DNA of 64,000 bases from Coptis chinensis (taxonomy: Eukaryota; Streptophyta; Magnoliopsida; Ranunculales; Ranunculaceae), in NCBI GenBank assembly GCA_015680905.1, contig CM027377.1, forward strand, positions 17,446,501 to 17,510,500, given 5' to 3'. A program made the position numbers and the translations under genes. Under the pieces are notes generated by a model. That model saw only the letters and a program-made list of their open reading frames with translations, was not told the origin of the DNA and ran no database searches. Of this stretch, positions 34,980 to 46,995 are shown piece by piece. Each line of letters starts with the position of its first letter. Position 1 is the first letter of the stretch.

Positions 34980-36150
34980 TTAAGTAATGAATTAGGAGCC
35001 CGTGATTATCACTGGTCTGGACTATCAATCTCCTCTATTAGTTATGGTTTGGAGTCCAAGTGACTTGTACCAATCAAAATCTCCTCTATTACTAATCGAA
35101 CTGTCCATCTGAATTCCAATATATACGAGACATACTAGCTATTGATTTCGACAATGACATTCTGGTGTGTTAAGTAATACTTGTGAAGTTAAAAATATTA
35201 TTGTGATTTATCGATCAGTTGTGCAAGAATCTGGTCTTTGTGCGTGGAGCTAGCCACACTGAATATTACAATACCCCACATGGCCACTGCACCCACATCC
35301 CAACACAGCACACTTCTTCCAAGTCTACTGGCCTTCTCCCAGAAACTAGGACATACTACTTCTGGTATTGTATTCCGTTGCAACCAATTTGCTGCTAGAG
35401 ATCACGATCCAATGCAAGTTGAATTGGAGTGTATAATTTCCCTAAACTAATGGTGATCAATGGGCCAGCTGAAAGATGGATTTTCCGTATATTGGCGTAT
35501 CGATGCAATCACTTGGTGCTAAGTTTGAACAAGAAGATTTTGTTCCAAGTGGGATCCATTGAGTTGTTTATACGGATGGACACGCATGTGCACTCCATGT
35601 TAGGGAAGTCTGTACAATTAAAGGCACAATAGTACCAAGTGTTCTCATCATTTTTCTCTTTAGTTTGTGTTCCACAACCACTGTCAATGTATAAGAACAT
35701 ATGAAGTATGATAATGAACATGAATTATATTTGCAATTGTTATAGTTGGGGAGCATAAATGTGGGCCTATAGATCTTAAATATGAATATCATGTTTTTGT
35801 TGATGGCAGTTTCTTTGTCCCTATTTTAGGAACCTAAGCTTCTTCGGCACATTGCAAATATTTACAAGTGCACATAAGGCCCACTTCACTCCAATGTTAG
35901 GACCACCAAAACTTTACGACTGGCCTACAATACTTAAAAGATGAAAATTGATTCATGGGTCATTTATAGTAAGGTCTTAATGATACTCACCATCTTTTAT
36001 TTGGGCCAGGCCCAACTCAAATGCTTCTTCCATTTAAACTTTAAAGTAGTAAGTACTCACCCACCCACCCACTCACCAGGTGGGTTTTCAATTCCTCTAT
36101 ATTTCTTCTCTTTTTAATAAAATTATAAAATATACTGAATTACATAAAAA
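34980..36150. other. Intergenic sequence upstream of the tRNA gene
   Basis: No recognised gene. Small ORFs at 35198-35450 on both strands overlap and resemble nothing I know. A run of CACC repeats is present near 36057-36076. Confidence 0.45.
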
Positions 36151-36222
36151 ATCGGAGTGGCGCAGCGGAAGCGTGGTGGGCCCATAACCCACAGGTCCCA
36201 GGATCGAAACCTGGCTCCGATA
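36151..36222 (+). tRNA. Initiator tRNA-Met (CAT)
   Basis: This 72-base gene without intron folds as a cloverleaf. The acceptor stem ATCGGAG pairs with CTCCGAT (36215-36221), discriminator A. The D arm GCGCAGCGGAAGC and T arm with GGATCGAAAC (36201-36210) serve as A and B boxes. The anticodon loop is CCCATAACCC with CAT, and the anticodon stem has the three G-C pairs (GTGGG/CCCAC) that mark initiators. The T arm has ATCGAAA instead of TTCGA, another initiator trait. The acceptor 4:69 pair is G-C, where the common plant sequence I recall has A-U. It starts translation. Confidence 0.95.
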
Positions 36223-36231
36223 TATGTGTTG

Positions 36232-36237
36232 TTTTTT
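36232..36237 (+). terminator. RNA polymerase III terminator
   Basis: A run of six T ten bases after the tRNA gene fits a pol III stop signal for the tRNA-iMet transcript. Confidence 0.8.
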
Positions 36238-36353
36238 CCCATAACATCCCAATTATTTTCTCAATGTTTGGGATTACAAATTATTGGAGAAATGGAAAGA
36301 CCTCAATTTTAATATGGTCTTTGTCAGCAATTATTTTCCTTGTAGTTTTTCAA

Positions 36354-39300
36354 ATGGCTCTTTTAAATCACAAACCCACTAATTCAGGTACTTTCTAATT
36401 ACCCCCTTCATTTAAATTATTAAACGCCAATTAATTAATCTTAAACAGTGAACTCTATTTCGAGCTGGGAACAACGGGCGAGACTATATGATAAAATGTC
36501 ACGTGATTTGGATGAGCATGGAGCTGTTTTTCTTCAAGGTGGTGAAACTTCTCAGTCATTATCTCTTTCTGATGTGTTTTCGGTTAAAGATGGTGTTGTC
36601 ACACCTGTACATAAGGTAATAATACTAATTTTTAATAATATTATGAAGCATAACATTTTTTTCTTGTAACATTGTTATGTTAGTTTTTTTTATGTAGGCT
36701 GCGAATCCTCCTGTTCGAGCTAATGTTTTGTATCTAAGTTCAGAATTTGCAATACCTATCTCGTAAGTTTTGTTTTTAGTATATATAATTAGTTATTGGA
36801 TAAAAAGTTTATATGGGCGTCATTTTTAGGAGATGCGTAGTGTGATTTTATCATGGTTGTCAGTTGAGGAGTATGCTTTATATATAGGATTACTACATTT
36901 ACTTAAGTAAGAATCAAATACTAGCCAAGGAACTTGGTCTTTTGTAGGAGGGTGCATCTAAGGATCTCTCTTGTTCTTAGTCGACTGCTTTATACTGTTT
37001 AGTCTGCAACTTGTGCTATTGCTGAACAATGATTTGTTCCTTAGTGTTATCATATAAAATCAAGAGGTCGAGAGACTACACAAGCCTGCAATATGTTTCT
37101 TAGTTTTATCATGTCTCCTGGTATCTATTTAGTTGGACTAGTGGTCATATGTGCGTGCTTGGTTTTCTGCAGGCAGGCCGTGAGAGATATATTCGGTCCC
37201 TTCTTTGATGGAGGTAAGGCATCTCTTCCATTTGGTCAAACATTCTACTAAGGAGTTGGAGATTGACACTTGGATAGTAAATTTGATTTGGCGACTGAAA
37301 TCATAGGTTGAAATTGGGTTTTATATGATTTCTATTGAATTTAAGTATAGTATATCATTCACATGAACCTGATGTTGTCTCTTCCTTATCATGTGATGAC
37401 ATTTGTCCTCTTTTCGGCAGCAATCTGGTTCCAGAACTCTAGTTTATACCATTTTAGCATGTTTCACGCATCGCACCATGTTGTAGGTGTTCCAGCAACG
37501 GAAGGCGAGGTAATTGGATTTTAAGATAACGCATAGTTCTCTTTAAAATTTAGAATACACTCTGTATTGCTAAAACTGCGCTTTTCTAGGTTGAGGCGGA
37601 AGCCAATTCAGTAAAAGTTGTTGCAGAGGGTCTTTGCCCATTGAACATCATCTTAGATAGAGTGGTTTTGACTTCAACTGGTGTTCTTCTTGGGTGCTGG
37701 CAGGTGCTTCTTATATAAATCACACAAGTGTATCATTGTGTTCTATAATTTGCTGATCAGACAACTCTTTGGTTGTTAATGCCATAAAAGGTTGACAACA
37801 TCTTTCTTTTTATCTGATTTTCATTAAGAAGGAAAAACGTCGACTGACTCCTTTTTAGGGCATTAGGAAATGAATACATACCCTTTTAGGAAGTGATACT
37901 TATTTGTAATAGAAGAAATTATTATTTTTCGTAGGAATACATTTTAGCTGGCTTCGGAGTCTCAAATGGCAAAAAACATGATGACTATTTTTTTTAATTG
38001 ATAAGATATGTGCTATAGAGCTATTATTCTTATCCATTGCAATATTGATTACCTTTGGCGGTTTCTTATGCTTCCTCCTGATGAGAATTATTTATAGAAA
38101 TTCCGCGAATTACTGTAAATAGCAAAGATGGGTTTGCTATTATCATCACTAATTCTCTTGGATCTTAATGTATGTGGTAGTTTATTTGGTGCTGGCTCAA
38201 CTTAGCCTTCTGACCTGGTTGTTTGCCGTATTATTAGACTGCTTTGTACTTATGTTGGATATTTGGCTATTTGCAGTACCCAGGTTCATAACCAAATAGT
38301 CTTGTCTGGTGTCTATTCACTTTTATTCATTGTGAAATTGGAACTTTTTGTGGCATTTTTATTACTCATCGTTGGCCTTTTATAAAATTCATTCTAATAG
38401 GACTCAGTGAATAAATTTTACCCATTTGGAGATGCATATAGTTTCTACAATATCTGGTTTCTTATGCTAAATTTCTTTACGTTTCAAATGTAGGTGACCT
38501 CAGGGACCGATCCCATAGCCATTCGTGCAAATTTGAGAAAAGTTTTTCCTCGTGCACCTGAAAAGCAACTTGTAAGGTCCCTTGTCTTTTTTGAATATGC
38601 ACTTCCAAATTTAACTATGAAGTTCACTTAGATGGAAGTTGTACATTTATATCTTATAATTGTTTGCTTTGGTTTTCGACTTCTTCCTACTTGTGGTCTC
38701 CCATGTATCTGGTCTATATTTTGCATTCAGGTCTACCTGTAGGAACCCTTACTATTTCTCTGATGTTTACACATTGATTATGATCAAACAAATATGATCA
38801 AACACACTTGATGAATTTATTGGCTTTATATGACCACCCCATGAAATTTCTTCTATCAGTAGTGTTTTCTAATATTTAATATTATATCTTTTTGTAGTAC
38901 AACCCAGCTATGCTTCACACTTCATTTGCAAGGATTTTTGGGAGCCCTAAGGTTTCCTTTGAGGTAATCCTTAAAATTATTTGCATCTAATATAGCTCCT
39001 TGGAGTTGTTTCTACTATTATTGCCCATTTCTTCTCTCAACATCATTTTCCCCTGGAATTCTAGTTTAATTTTTGTCAGAAATGCTAGGGAGCAACTATA
39101 TTGTCAGTTACTACTGATCATGCACCTTTGCCTCTTTATAGTTTTTTATTTTTTAGATTTTTATGTCTTGGAATTTGTATTTACTTGGCCATCTTAATGA
39201 GTGTAGGAGCATGGTAAGCAGTTCGATCAGCTGTTTGTCTTCCATGAGCTGGTCAAACGTTTAAACAATCAAATTCAAGGAAACCGGGTTTGTTTCTATT

Positions 39301-40034
39301 CTTAAGCATTTGTGACGTTAATGATATAAGTAACTTGATGCATTTGTAAGTGCGTATAGAGGGACACTCATGTTAAACTGGGCAGAAAGATCTCTCTCTT
39401 AAGTATCAAACATTCAAGACTTCAAACCATGGCTGTGCTTGTTTACCCTGAAAATTTAGAGACTTTTCCCGGGAAAAAAATTAACTAGAAAGGGATGTGT
39501 GTGTGTGTACCAAATGGGAGGTTCCAGAACATGTTTATTATAGGTTTTGTTAAGTTCTTATAGTGCTACTGTGTGAGTAGACTAAGTAACTCCTCATGTA
39601 CTCCGCCCCCCCCAACCACCTTTCATCAATACAAATTTTTGCTTACCGAGAAAAAAAAAGTGTGTGTGTGTGTGTGTTGACCAAATCAGCATGCAAGCCG
39701 ATAAGTAACCAAAGAATGATGGATTGAAGGTGCTATTAAGTTGTTATCTTTCGAAAGTTTTGGTAATTTTATTTTATTTTTTGGTTCCGGATGAAGTAAG
39801 GTTTTTATTTATTATAGTTTTGGTAATTTTATTTTATTTTTTGGTTCCGGATGAAGTAAGGTTTTAATTTATTATAGTTTTGATGCTTATAAAACAACAT
39901 CATCTTCATTTCTGGATGTTGTTCAGGCTATGGTGTCTGAGCTCTGGTATGTAGAGGAGTTTGATGTGTTGGCACTTGCGTTGGATGGAAGAATGAAGAC
40001 ACGAAAGTATCGTCTGGGCTGCTCAAAAACTTGA
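36354..40034 (+). CDS. Conserved plant protein with two H-x-S motifs, 2H-phosphoesterase-like
   Basis: Ten exons: 36354-36387, 36449-36615, 36698-36762, 37173-37213, 37421-37509, 37590-37703, 38494-38571, 38898-38963, 39207-39287 and 39927-40034, all GT-AG with phases that join, giving 280 residues. The start MALLNHKPTNSVNSISSWEQ needs the tiny first exon; exon 2 alone has no ATG before Met of KMSRDLDEH. Two motifs stand out: LYHFSMFHAS (His113-x-Ser115) and MLHTSFARIF (His203-x-Ser205), about 90 residues apart, as in 2H phosphoesterases (RNA ligase/cyclic phosphodiesterase-like folds). There is no signal peptide or membrane span. If active it would hydrolyse a cyclic phosphate or phosphodiester in an RNA or nucleotide; that is inference, and no substrate can be named. 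Confidence 0.8.
39756..39875. repeat. 60-bp tandem duplication in the last intron of the 2H-like gene
   Basis: Two copies (39756-39815 and 39816-39875) share TTTTGGTTCCGGATGAAGTA and differ at about one base. A (GT)n run lies nearby at about 39659-39678. Confidence 0.9.
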
Positions 40035-41673
40035 TGCATCCGAAAAGTTGTAAACTAAAGAAAAGATCTTGCTTCCAATCAGTACAATTTTGATCAGCAT
40101 TAATTGGTATATATGTAACGAAGTCGCGAATAGGGATCAAGGACCCATTCTGACCATCTCCACGATACTTCTCCTACACTGCATACGTCAGTACTTTTTG
40201 CTGCTAAAATGTTTCCAATCGAGTGTAAGGATATATATATTTGGTATTATAATTTCTACAAAGGGTTTCTTAATGAGAGATAGAAAAGTTGGATGTTGTA
40301 GTAATTAATTGGGTTATTATATATATATATATTTTTTTTTAATCTTTTTTAAAGAACTTTATGTTTGTGAGTGCAAGGGAGGTTCTAGGGGCCTCAAAAT
40401 TAGGATGGTAGTTTGCAGTATGGATTTTGTGATCTCAAGTGAACATAGTGCTGCCCATAGGAATATAACACCTCTGTAGTTTTAAAATGAAAGTTGTGGA
40501 AGAGACAGCCGAAAAAACATATAAGCCTCTATTAAGAACTGTGAGTTGAACTGGACAAGAAATCGTCGATTAGTCAATTACTTAGTGTCTTAGTTGTTGG
40601 ATTTGTGATGAAAGTACCGCTCTTCTACTGCACAGTATGTTCAGTAATATAATAATTTCATAAATGTTTTTAGAAGCATTTTCCGTACTAAAAGAACGAT
40701 CAACCTGTTTTATCGTATATTAGCTACGAGTCTATTGGGATCTATGTCCATATTGCTTTAGTACCCAATTGTTGAAAGCATGGCTGACAAAGACACTATC
40801 CAAATCATCCACGTAACAAATAGCATACTTGCGTCATAGAATGGGAAAAGCGTGTCTGACACGCGTCTATGAAGCTTGGACACACGCTCTCACTTTGCTT
40901 TCTAATCCAAATGCTTGGATGATGCAATCTTGCAAACGAAGGCACCCAATAATTTAGTTCTACCATCCGAGTGTCTGCTACAAGACCATCAAGACAAAGG
41001 TCCATTAAACCAAACTATTATTATTGACTGATGATTCAACATGCACAACCATTAGTACTATATTTGTTTATGGACTTTTGGTGACCCCATATTCATATCT
41101 TTAGGCAAGATAACAATATTATTATAAGCCAGAAAACTTGTAATAACTACTAAGAAGTGTCAATCAACTAATCAAGTACCTATTTTTCATCGCAAGTCGT
41201 TTTCCTTGCAAATCGTTTGTGATGTAACTAGTCCACCTTAATACAAGTAGGCAGCACTATTTTGTTAAAAATTAATTTGTTGCACTGACTCAATTCACAT
41301 AGTGCTGCCGTGGGAAAACGATTATTCGTGTGGGAAAGACATTGCAGCACACGATAGCAGAAATAAAAATGAGTAATGTGGTCCCTACCCATTAATGAGC
41401 TCTTGTGTCACACTGTTCTAATCCAAAACATACGAAAAGCACGCGCTAAATGAAGGACCAAAGTCTGAAAACTAATAAACAACGAGTGTTCAGCACACGC
41501 AACACTGTTTTGTAACTCGTGTCACGCAAAAACAAAACGTACTTTCCAAATATTTACTCTCTCTTGAGTTTCCTGTGGGCAATAATCTATAACTTTCTTG
41601 AAAACTTCTTCACTTAAAACTAGATTTTCTTTGAGAGTTGGGGAATAATGAGATAACGAAAAAACACAGAAGG
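40035..41673. other. Intergenic sequence between the 2H-like and bHLH47 genes
   Basis: It holds the presumed 3' UTR of the upstream gene, with a TA run at about 40319-40331, and the promoter of bHLH47. No gene or repeat end is supported. Short CATAGTGCTGCC segments recur near 40445 and 41300, of unknown meaning. Confidence 0.45.
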
Positions 41674-43503
41674 ATGGTTTCAGAAGTGTCATCACAGATG
41701 GTTAATGACGTAAATAAACCGGTTTGCAGGTTAGTAATAATATTTTGAGACTTGAGTTTGGTTTATGTATTCAATCATATGCTTTGTTGTAATCAAGAGG
41801 TTAAAAAGAATTGAAATTTACATGCTAATTCGTGAATTTTGATTAAATTCTATCAAATTATAGGATTAGCTTTCGGATAAGTGTCCCAATGGCTTAGCCG
41901 GCTGAATTGTGAAAATACTGCCCCATTTTCATAGGGAAGAGACGGGCAAAATATAATCCATGGTTGCATGGGAATGTGATTGATGATGAACTCACTTACA
42001 CAATGGATAAAAAAATAAATAACAATAAGGTATCTTCTTAATGATCTTGGCACTGCACACTCAACAGATGAAGTTACTTTGAGGGAGTTATGTCATTCTA
42101 ATATGCATTTCGGTAGAATTATGGTTCTCACTTGTAGATTAAAGAAGGAGCCGATAGTTTAGTAGGAAAGTTTGGCTAAAAAAGGAAAAATTTGTCAAGG
42201 GTATGGTATACACATGTTTGTCATCCACTGTGATTCTTTTTGAAATTCGAAGCGTCTCGTTTTGTTTAGAATGGAACTTACTAGGGCCTTTGAGATTCTT
42301 CACCGAGGTACCACCATACTATTTTTTAAAAGTCATTTTACACAATATCATTCTAAGGATATTTAAGCGTCGTCATTAAGGATATTTAGATGTAATTACA
42401 TTCATATATATGCTTGATATCATGTGGTTTACTTTGCTAAAAAACTTACTATCTTGCAGGGCTTTTCCTAAAAAAAAGAAACATGGAAAAGTTCCAAAGA
42501 AAATTCACAAGTCTGAGAGGGAGAAATTGAAACGTGACTATTTAAATGAGCTTTTTCTTGAGCTTGGCAATGCTCTTGGTAATATCCCTAATCTTTTATT
42601 CTTTGTTTCATGTAAATGAAAATATTACTCAAAGGTCACTCTTATGTATGTGTGCATTCCATCTGAAGGTAGCATTTGATGTGTGCTTACATTCCCTCAT
42701 TAACCTTTATTGTTTTACTCCTTTTTACAGAACCAACTCGACAGAATAATGGAAAGGCCTCAATTTTGGGTGATGCTACTCGATTATTACGGGAATTGCT
42801 TTCTCAGGTTAACTGTCTTAAAAGAGAGAATGTGGCTCTTGTATCTGAATCTAACTATGTAAGTCTTTGAAACGTTTTGCATGACTAGGGCACACATTGT
42901 ATGATTTGGATGACAACTGAACCCTTTACTCATTTTTATTTTTGTTTAATTTACTTGAACGTGAAACACTTGAATCTATCCGGTCAAATCTTGTTATTAA
43001 TTTTCTGAGACTTTTTATGGGCAAATATTTGTGTTAGTTTTCTAAGAGTTCGAATGGGCATTTAACAGGTTACTATAGAGAAAAATGAATTGACAGATGA
43101 GAATGCTGCTTTAGAATCTCAGATTGAGGAATTGCATACCCAGTTAAAAGAAGGGGCTCCAAACCAACCTACTTGGAATTCTGTTCCTGTCCAATCACAG
43201 AACAATAACTTGCCTTCATCACTATTAGAAGATCCCCTGAAGTTACCCGTTGCAGACCCTGCACTGCAGGTACGACCTGTAGTTGGTCCTGTCTTGGTCA
43301 TTCCCCTCCACCATGACTTTCAAGCTTTTCCGGAGCCTGGAAGTGCACCAGTTCCTTCAACGATACCCTCAAACGTGAGAAGACCACAAGCTCGGTATCC
43401 CACTCCATCAGATTCGTGGCCATCTCAACTCCTTGGAGAGCAGTCAAATCTAACAAAGACAAACCAGAGTGGTAGTGACGATGCTGGCCATAGGAAAGAG
43501 TAA
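41674..43503 (+). CDS. bHLH47 / POPEYE-type transcription factor (iron homeostasis)
   Basis: Four exons, 41674-41729, 42460-42578, 42731-42858 and 43069-43503 (GT-AG), encode 245 residues, close to Arabidopsis PYE (240). The basic region KVPKKIHKSEREKLKRD and helix LNELFLELGNALE lead to the loop PTRQNNGKAS and helix 2 ILGDATRLLRELLSQV, about residues 23-85. A leucine-zipper-like coil follows (ENVALVSESNYVTIEKNELT, then ENAALESQIEELHTQL). The tail RYPTPSDSWPSQLLGE matches the conserved PYE C-terminus. PYE is a nuclear repressor of metal-transport genes in iron-starved roots and pairs with other bHLH proteins; the role here is inferred from the family. All core residues are present. Confidence 0.92.
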
Positions 43504-43875
43504 AAACTCTCTGGTTAGGCCTAAGATTGTATTTGTTTGGTATATAGATTATAATGCCATTTGCTTTATCATTTATGTTGTTCTCGATTGTGTTCAACGA
43601 CCAGAATATAGTTCCTTTTATAAGTATATATTTGTGGGAGATAATCAGTAAACACTTGTAACATAATTGGAGAGTAACAACAATGAAATTTGCTGATACT
43701 GAGTTTTCTGTTAGTATCATTCAAAGCGCCGAATTTTAATTTTTGTGGTGTGTATAGAACTTCAATTTTATTCTGCGAATAATGGATGCCTCTGTCAAAG
43801 ACTCGGAAGTACACGCGTAAAGCATATATGCTAACTGTCCAATGCACTTACAGCTCAGATGGTCTTAGGACCTTA
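43504..43875. other. bHLH47 3' UTR and flank
   Basis: AT-rich sequence after the stop, with no gene recognised. It borders a LINE fragment. Confidence 0.5.
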
Positions 43876-44102
43876 GGGAAACACTTCCAAACTAGGAAGT
43901 GCTCCCCAGAGAGTGCATACATAATTCAATCAACGACCTTGCCGTAGCAAGGTTTTCCCCTAGCCGCTAATGCATCAGCTAATATGATAGAAGTTAGTGC
44001 ATCAGCTACAAAGTTTGAGTTTCACTAATATAATAAAAGGTACAATCATCCAAAACAGTTTCTACTAATATAACAGAAGGTACAATCATCCAAAACAGAA
44101 AT
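43876..44102 (-). mobile_element. Fragment of the LINE 3' region (second copy)
   Basis: GGAAACACTTCCAAACTAGG and TACAATCATCCAAAACAGAA match the 3' untranslated part of the LINE at 14013-14165, in the same orientation. A ~40-base piece ending CAATCATCCAAAACAG is doubled here. No coding region and no flanking duplication are visible, so it is an eroded fragment. Confidence 0.75.
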
Positions 44103-44119
44103 ATCTTCTCCAGAGCGAA

Positions 44120-44279
44120 TTTGTGGACATACTTGTCCACAAACAGCAGCTTCTGATTGGTCCAAACACTTTGTAGATAAACAGTTTTTTTTTGGGTAGA
44201 TAAACAGTTTTCTGGGCAGCCTCTCCACCAATCAGGACATGGCTGTCTTGTGGACAGCAAATAGTGGTATGTCCACAAA
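44120..44279. mobile_element. Short MITE with TTTGTGGACATAC inverted ends
   Basis: A 160-base unit begins TTTGTGGACATAC and ends GTATGTCCACAAA (perfect 13-base inversion). Inner copies of TTGTCCACA and GTGGACA and the pair CTGATTGG/CCAATCAG extend the symmetry. No target duplication could be confirmed. It lies beside the LINE fragment. Confidence 0.7.
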
Positions 44280-45294
44280 CTTATTCTGTATCTTCTCGAC
44301 CCAGATGGTGCGGCCAAATTTTGTTTTTCACGACTTCCTGTATGACAGACGCATAACAGTGACTCCTGAATTATCATATCATATTTAAAGAACCCCACCA
44401 GTTTAAGGGAAATGAGTGGTACTTGACTACTTGAACTCGGAATAGGAATGTATGTTGTCAAATCAGGAATCTTTTTAACCAGGTTCAAAAAGTAGAATTT
44501 ACAGGTTGTAATGCATTCTAATGCTTTCCCTGTGAGGAACAAGATTCGGCCACCAATGATAGAGCTCAAGTACGTGGTAACGTGGGCAATGAATTCCTGC
44601 TAATGTGTAAAGGCAAATTATCGTTAACTCAGTAGAATTAAGTTAAATTGGTGATGGGCAGAAATCACATTCTTATTTTCTTACTGTGGACTTTAATTCA
44701 ACCCATGCACTGATGCAACATGCTGATTACATGAACCAAAGCAGTGGCTATAACTAAGATCTTTGATCGTATCAACGTGTAAAGGTCGGCCACCATTCAG
44801 GTATTCCATCCGATCAAGATTGGCCACCATTCATGCATTTCAATGGATTAAATGTCCCACTTATGTTTGGGGAAAGTTGGGACTGTGAAGAACAGAAATC
44901 TTGTTCTCAACGAGGTAGACCAAGTTACCTAAGTACCGTTTGAGATGCTAATTAAGTAAAGAGAGAATACGGGTGTGCACGCGCTAATTCTGTGCTTGGA
45001 GATGGCATAGAAGACTATTGATTAGAAACCGCGTCATGTCTGGGAAAGAAGAGAATATAAGATATGCTCATTCACAAAGCTACTCGATAAAACAAAAATT
45101 GAAAAGGGCTATTAGCTTTTCTACTATTCAACTTTTGAAAGAAAGGCCTTGGTAGATTACCTTAATTTACGGAAGAATCTTTGCTGCTTTACACACTCGG
45201 TGATTGACAACTCAAGAGGGACATTTATCCCCTGGAAGAGTATAGTATCAGAAGTGAGGAACAGAGAAACATTGTAAGTAGGGGAGTTTGTAGT
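44280..45294. other. HVA22 upstream region
   Basis: Non-coding. TACGTGGT at 44571-44578 is an ABRE-like core about 720 bases before the HVA22 start, of interest because HVA22 genes are often ABA- and stress-induced. GGCCACCATTCA occurs twice near 44789 and 44823. A long minus-strand ORF here (44006-44569) runs through repeats and is not credited. Confidence 0.4.
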
Positions 45295-46727
45295 ATGGGT
45301 TCTGGGAGTTTTCTCAAGGTGGTGGCAAAGAACTTTGATGTTCTTGCTGGGTATGCCTGTTCATCTTAATCTTCTAATATTTTTACCTTTTTAGTACTTT
45401 GTAGAAGTTACATTTGAAAATTGTTTGTGTGTTTGATTTGCAGGCCTGTTGTTACTCTGGTGTACCCTCTGTAAGTGGTGATTGTTACTTCAATTGCAAT
45501 TATGAATTATTACTGAATTCCGGTTATTTTTAAAATGTAGAATTGATGGGTGATATATATATACTGACGGGTTGATGTGTTTTGAGTTTAATTGTTCGGT
45601 CTTGTACAATCGAAAAATATATTGAAAGTGTGATTCTATCTTCTTCATAGATATGCTTCAATCAAAGCCATTGAAACCAAGTCTCGCACCGATGATCGGC
45701 AGTGGCTCACATATTGGGTTCTGTATTCTATGATCACCCTCTTGGAACTCACCTTTGTGAAAGTCATTGAATGGTCAGTTTTCCTATAAAATGCTATGTA
45801 GATTCTCATCCCTAACTTGGTTTCTGTTCATTTATTTATAGAACATTCACCGGTTTGCATTTGTTGTTAAATTGTCTCTATACCACTAGTAATCAGAAAG
45901 TAAACCGAGGTAATATTTGATTTTGGGAATTGAAGAGGACTTGCATTTATCCGAAACTACCGTAGTTAAATGCGGCATCACCATCTTGCAATGTTGGTCT
46001 CAGGTATATATATTGGTGTCATGTTGGCCAGTATGGAAGTTGTCTGACACCCTCAGCAAAGAGTGGAATCATTCATTTGATCCATTCTAGGGAGTTCGCT
46101 CAATGTAGAGTTAGACAGACCGGATGCCAACTGCAATGCTCATGAAATATGTATTTGACTCAAATTGCGTTTTGTTCTTGACAGCCTTCCCTTCTGGCCT
46201 TACGCAAAGCTGACTGCCACCTGCTGGTTGGTCTTACCTTACTTTAATGGCGCTGCATATGTTTATGAGCATTTCATTCGACCAACGTTTATAAAACCAC
46301 AAACAGTTGATATGTGGTTCATTCCACGAGCTAAAGCCACCAAGAAGGATATTTTCAGTAGGCCAGATGACATTCTTGTGGCAGCAGAGAAATTTATTGA
46401 AGAGAATGGACCAGATGCATTTGAAAAACTTATTAACAAGGTATCTGTCAATGAAATATTGAAACGACATTGTTTGGATTCTTTCTTTTAACTCTCTGGT
46501 ACCATACTCTGTTTAGAAATAATAGAGAATATATCCTTTTTTCCCAAATTAACTTCAATTTATGAATGCTTTTAAATATAAAATTTTCATTTTTAAGTCC
46601 CAAATCATCAATTCATGTTTTGCATTTCGACGAAGTTCACATCTTTAATGTGTTGCAGGCTAATGGGAAATCAAGTTCCAGAAGAAGGAGCAGTTATATG
46701 AACTCTGATGATGATTATTGGTATTGA
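45295..46727 (+). CDS. HVA22-like protein (TB2/DP1/REEP family)
   Basis: Five exons, 45295-45350, 45444-45470, 45651-45773, 46185-46440 and 46659-46727 (GT-AG), encode 176 residues, like AtHVA22a. The sequence MGSGSFLKVVAKNFDVLAGP leads into a first hydrophobic hairpin (VVTLVYPLYASIKAIE), then the family signature DDRQWLTYWVLYSM, a second hairpin (LLELTFVKVI) and a third span (LTATCWLVLPYFNGAAYVYE). These ER-membrane proteins shape tubules and affect autophagy and vesicle traffic under ABA or drought. The splice junction gives ECLPFWPYAKL, where relatives I recall have EWLP (Trp to Cys). The C-terminus is Ser/Asp-rich, ending DDDYWY. Confidence 0.93.
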
Positions 46728-46995
46728 GCATGCTTGTTACAGTTTTTACACTTTTACACTAGTTTTTACAGTGGAGGTAATTTACTACTTGGTGGAGTTT
46801 CTTTCTTACTTGATTACTGGTTCTATAAACTTCTTTCTAATATGTACCTTGTGGAGTTGTGGTATACACTGGGGTTGTGGTGACAATGAGACGTGTTATG
46901 TGTTTGTCTGTTTATTATGACAGATATTAATATATTAAGTTGCCAATATAATCTATTAATCTCCATCAGGTTTCAATTTTCTTGACAGTGATTGG

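Noticed and set aside
36448..36450. GTG as the start of the 2H-like protein
   Set aside because: Its G is the last intron base. The frame is supplied by a 34-base first exon with an ATG at 36354.
44006..44569. 187-codon minus-strand ORF upstream of HVA22
   Set aside because: It runs through a LINE tail fragment and a MITE, so its openness is accidental.
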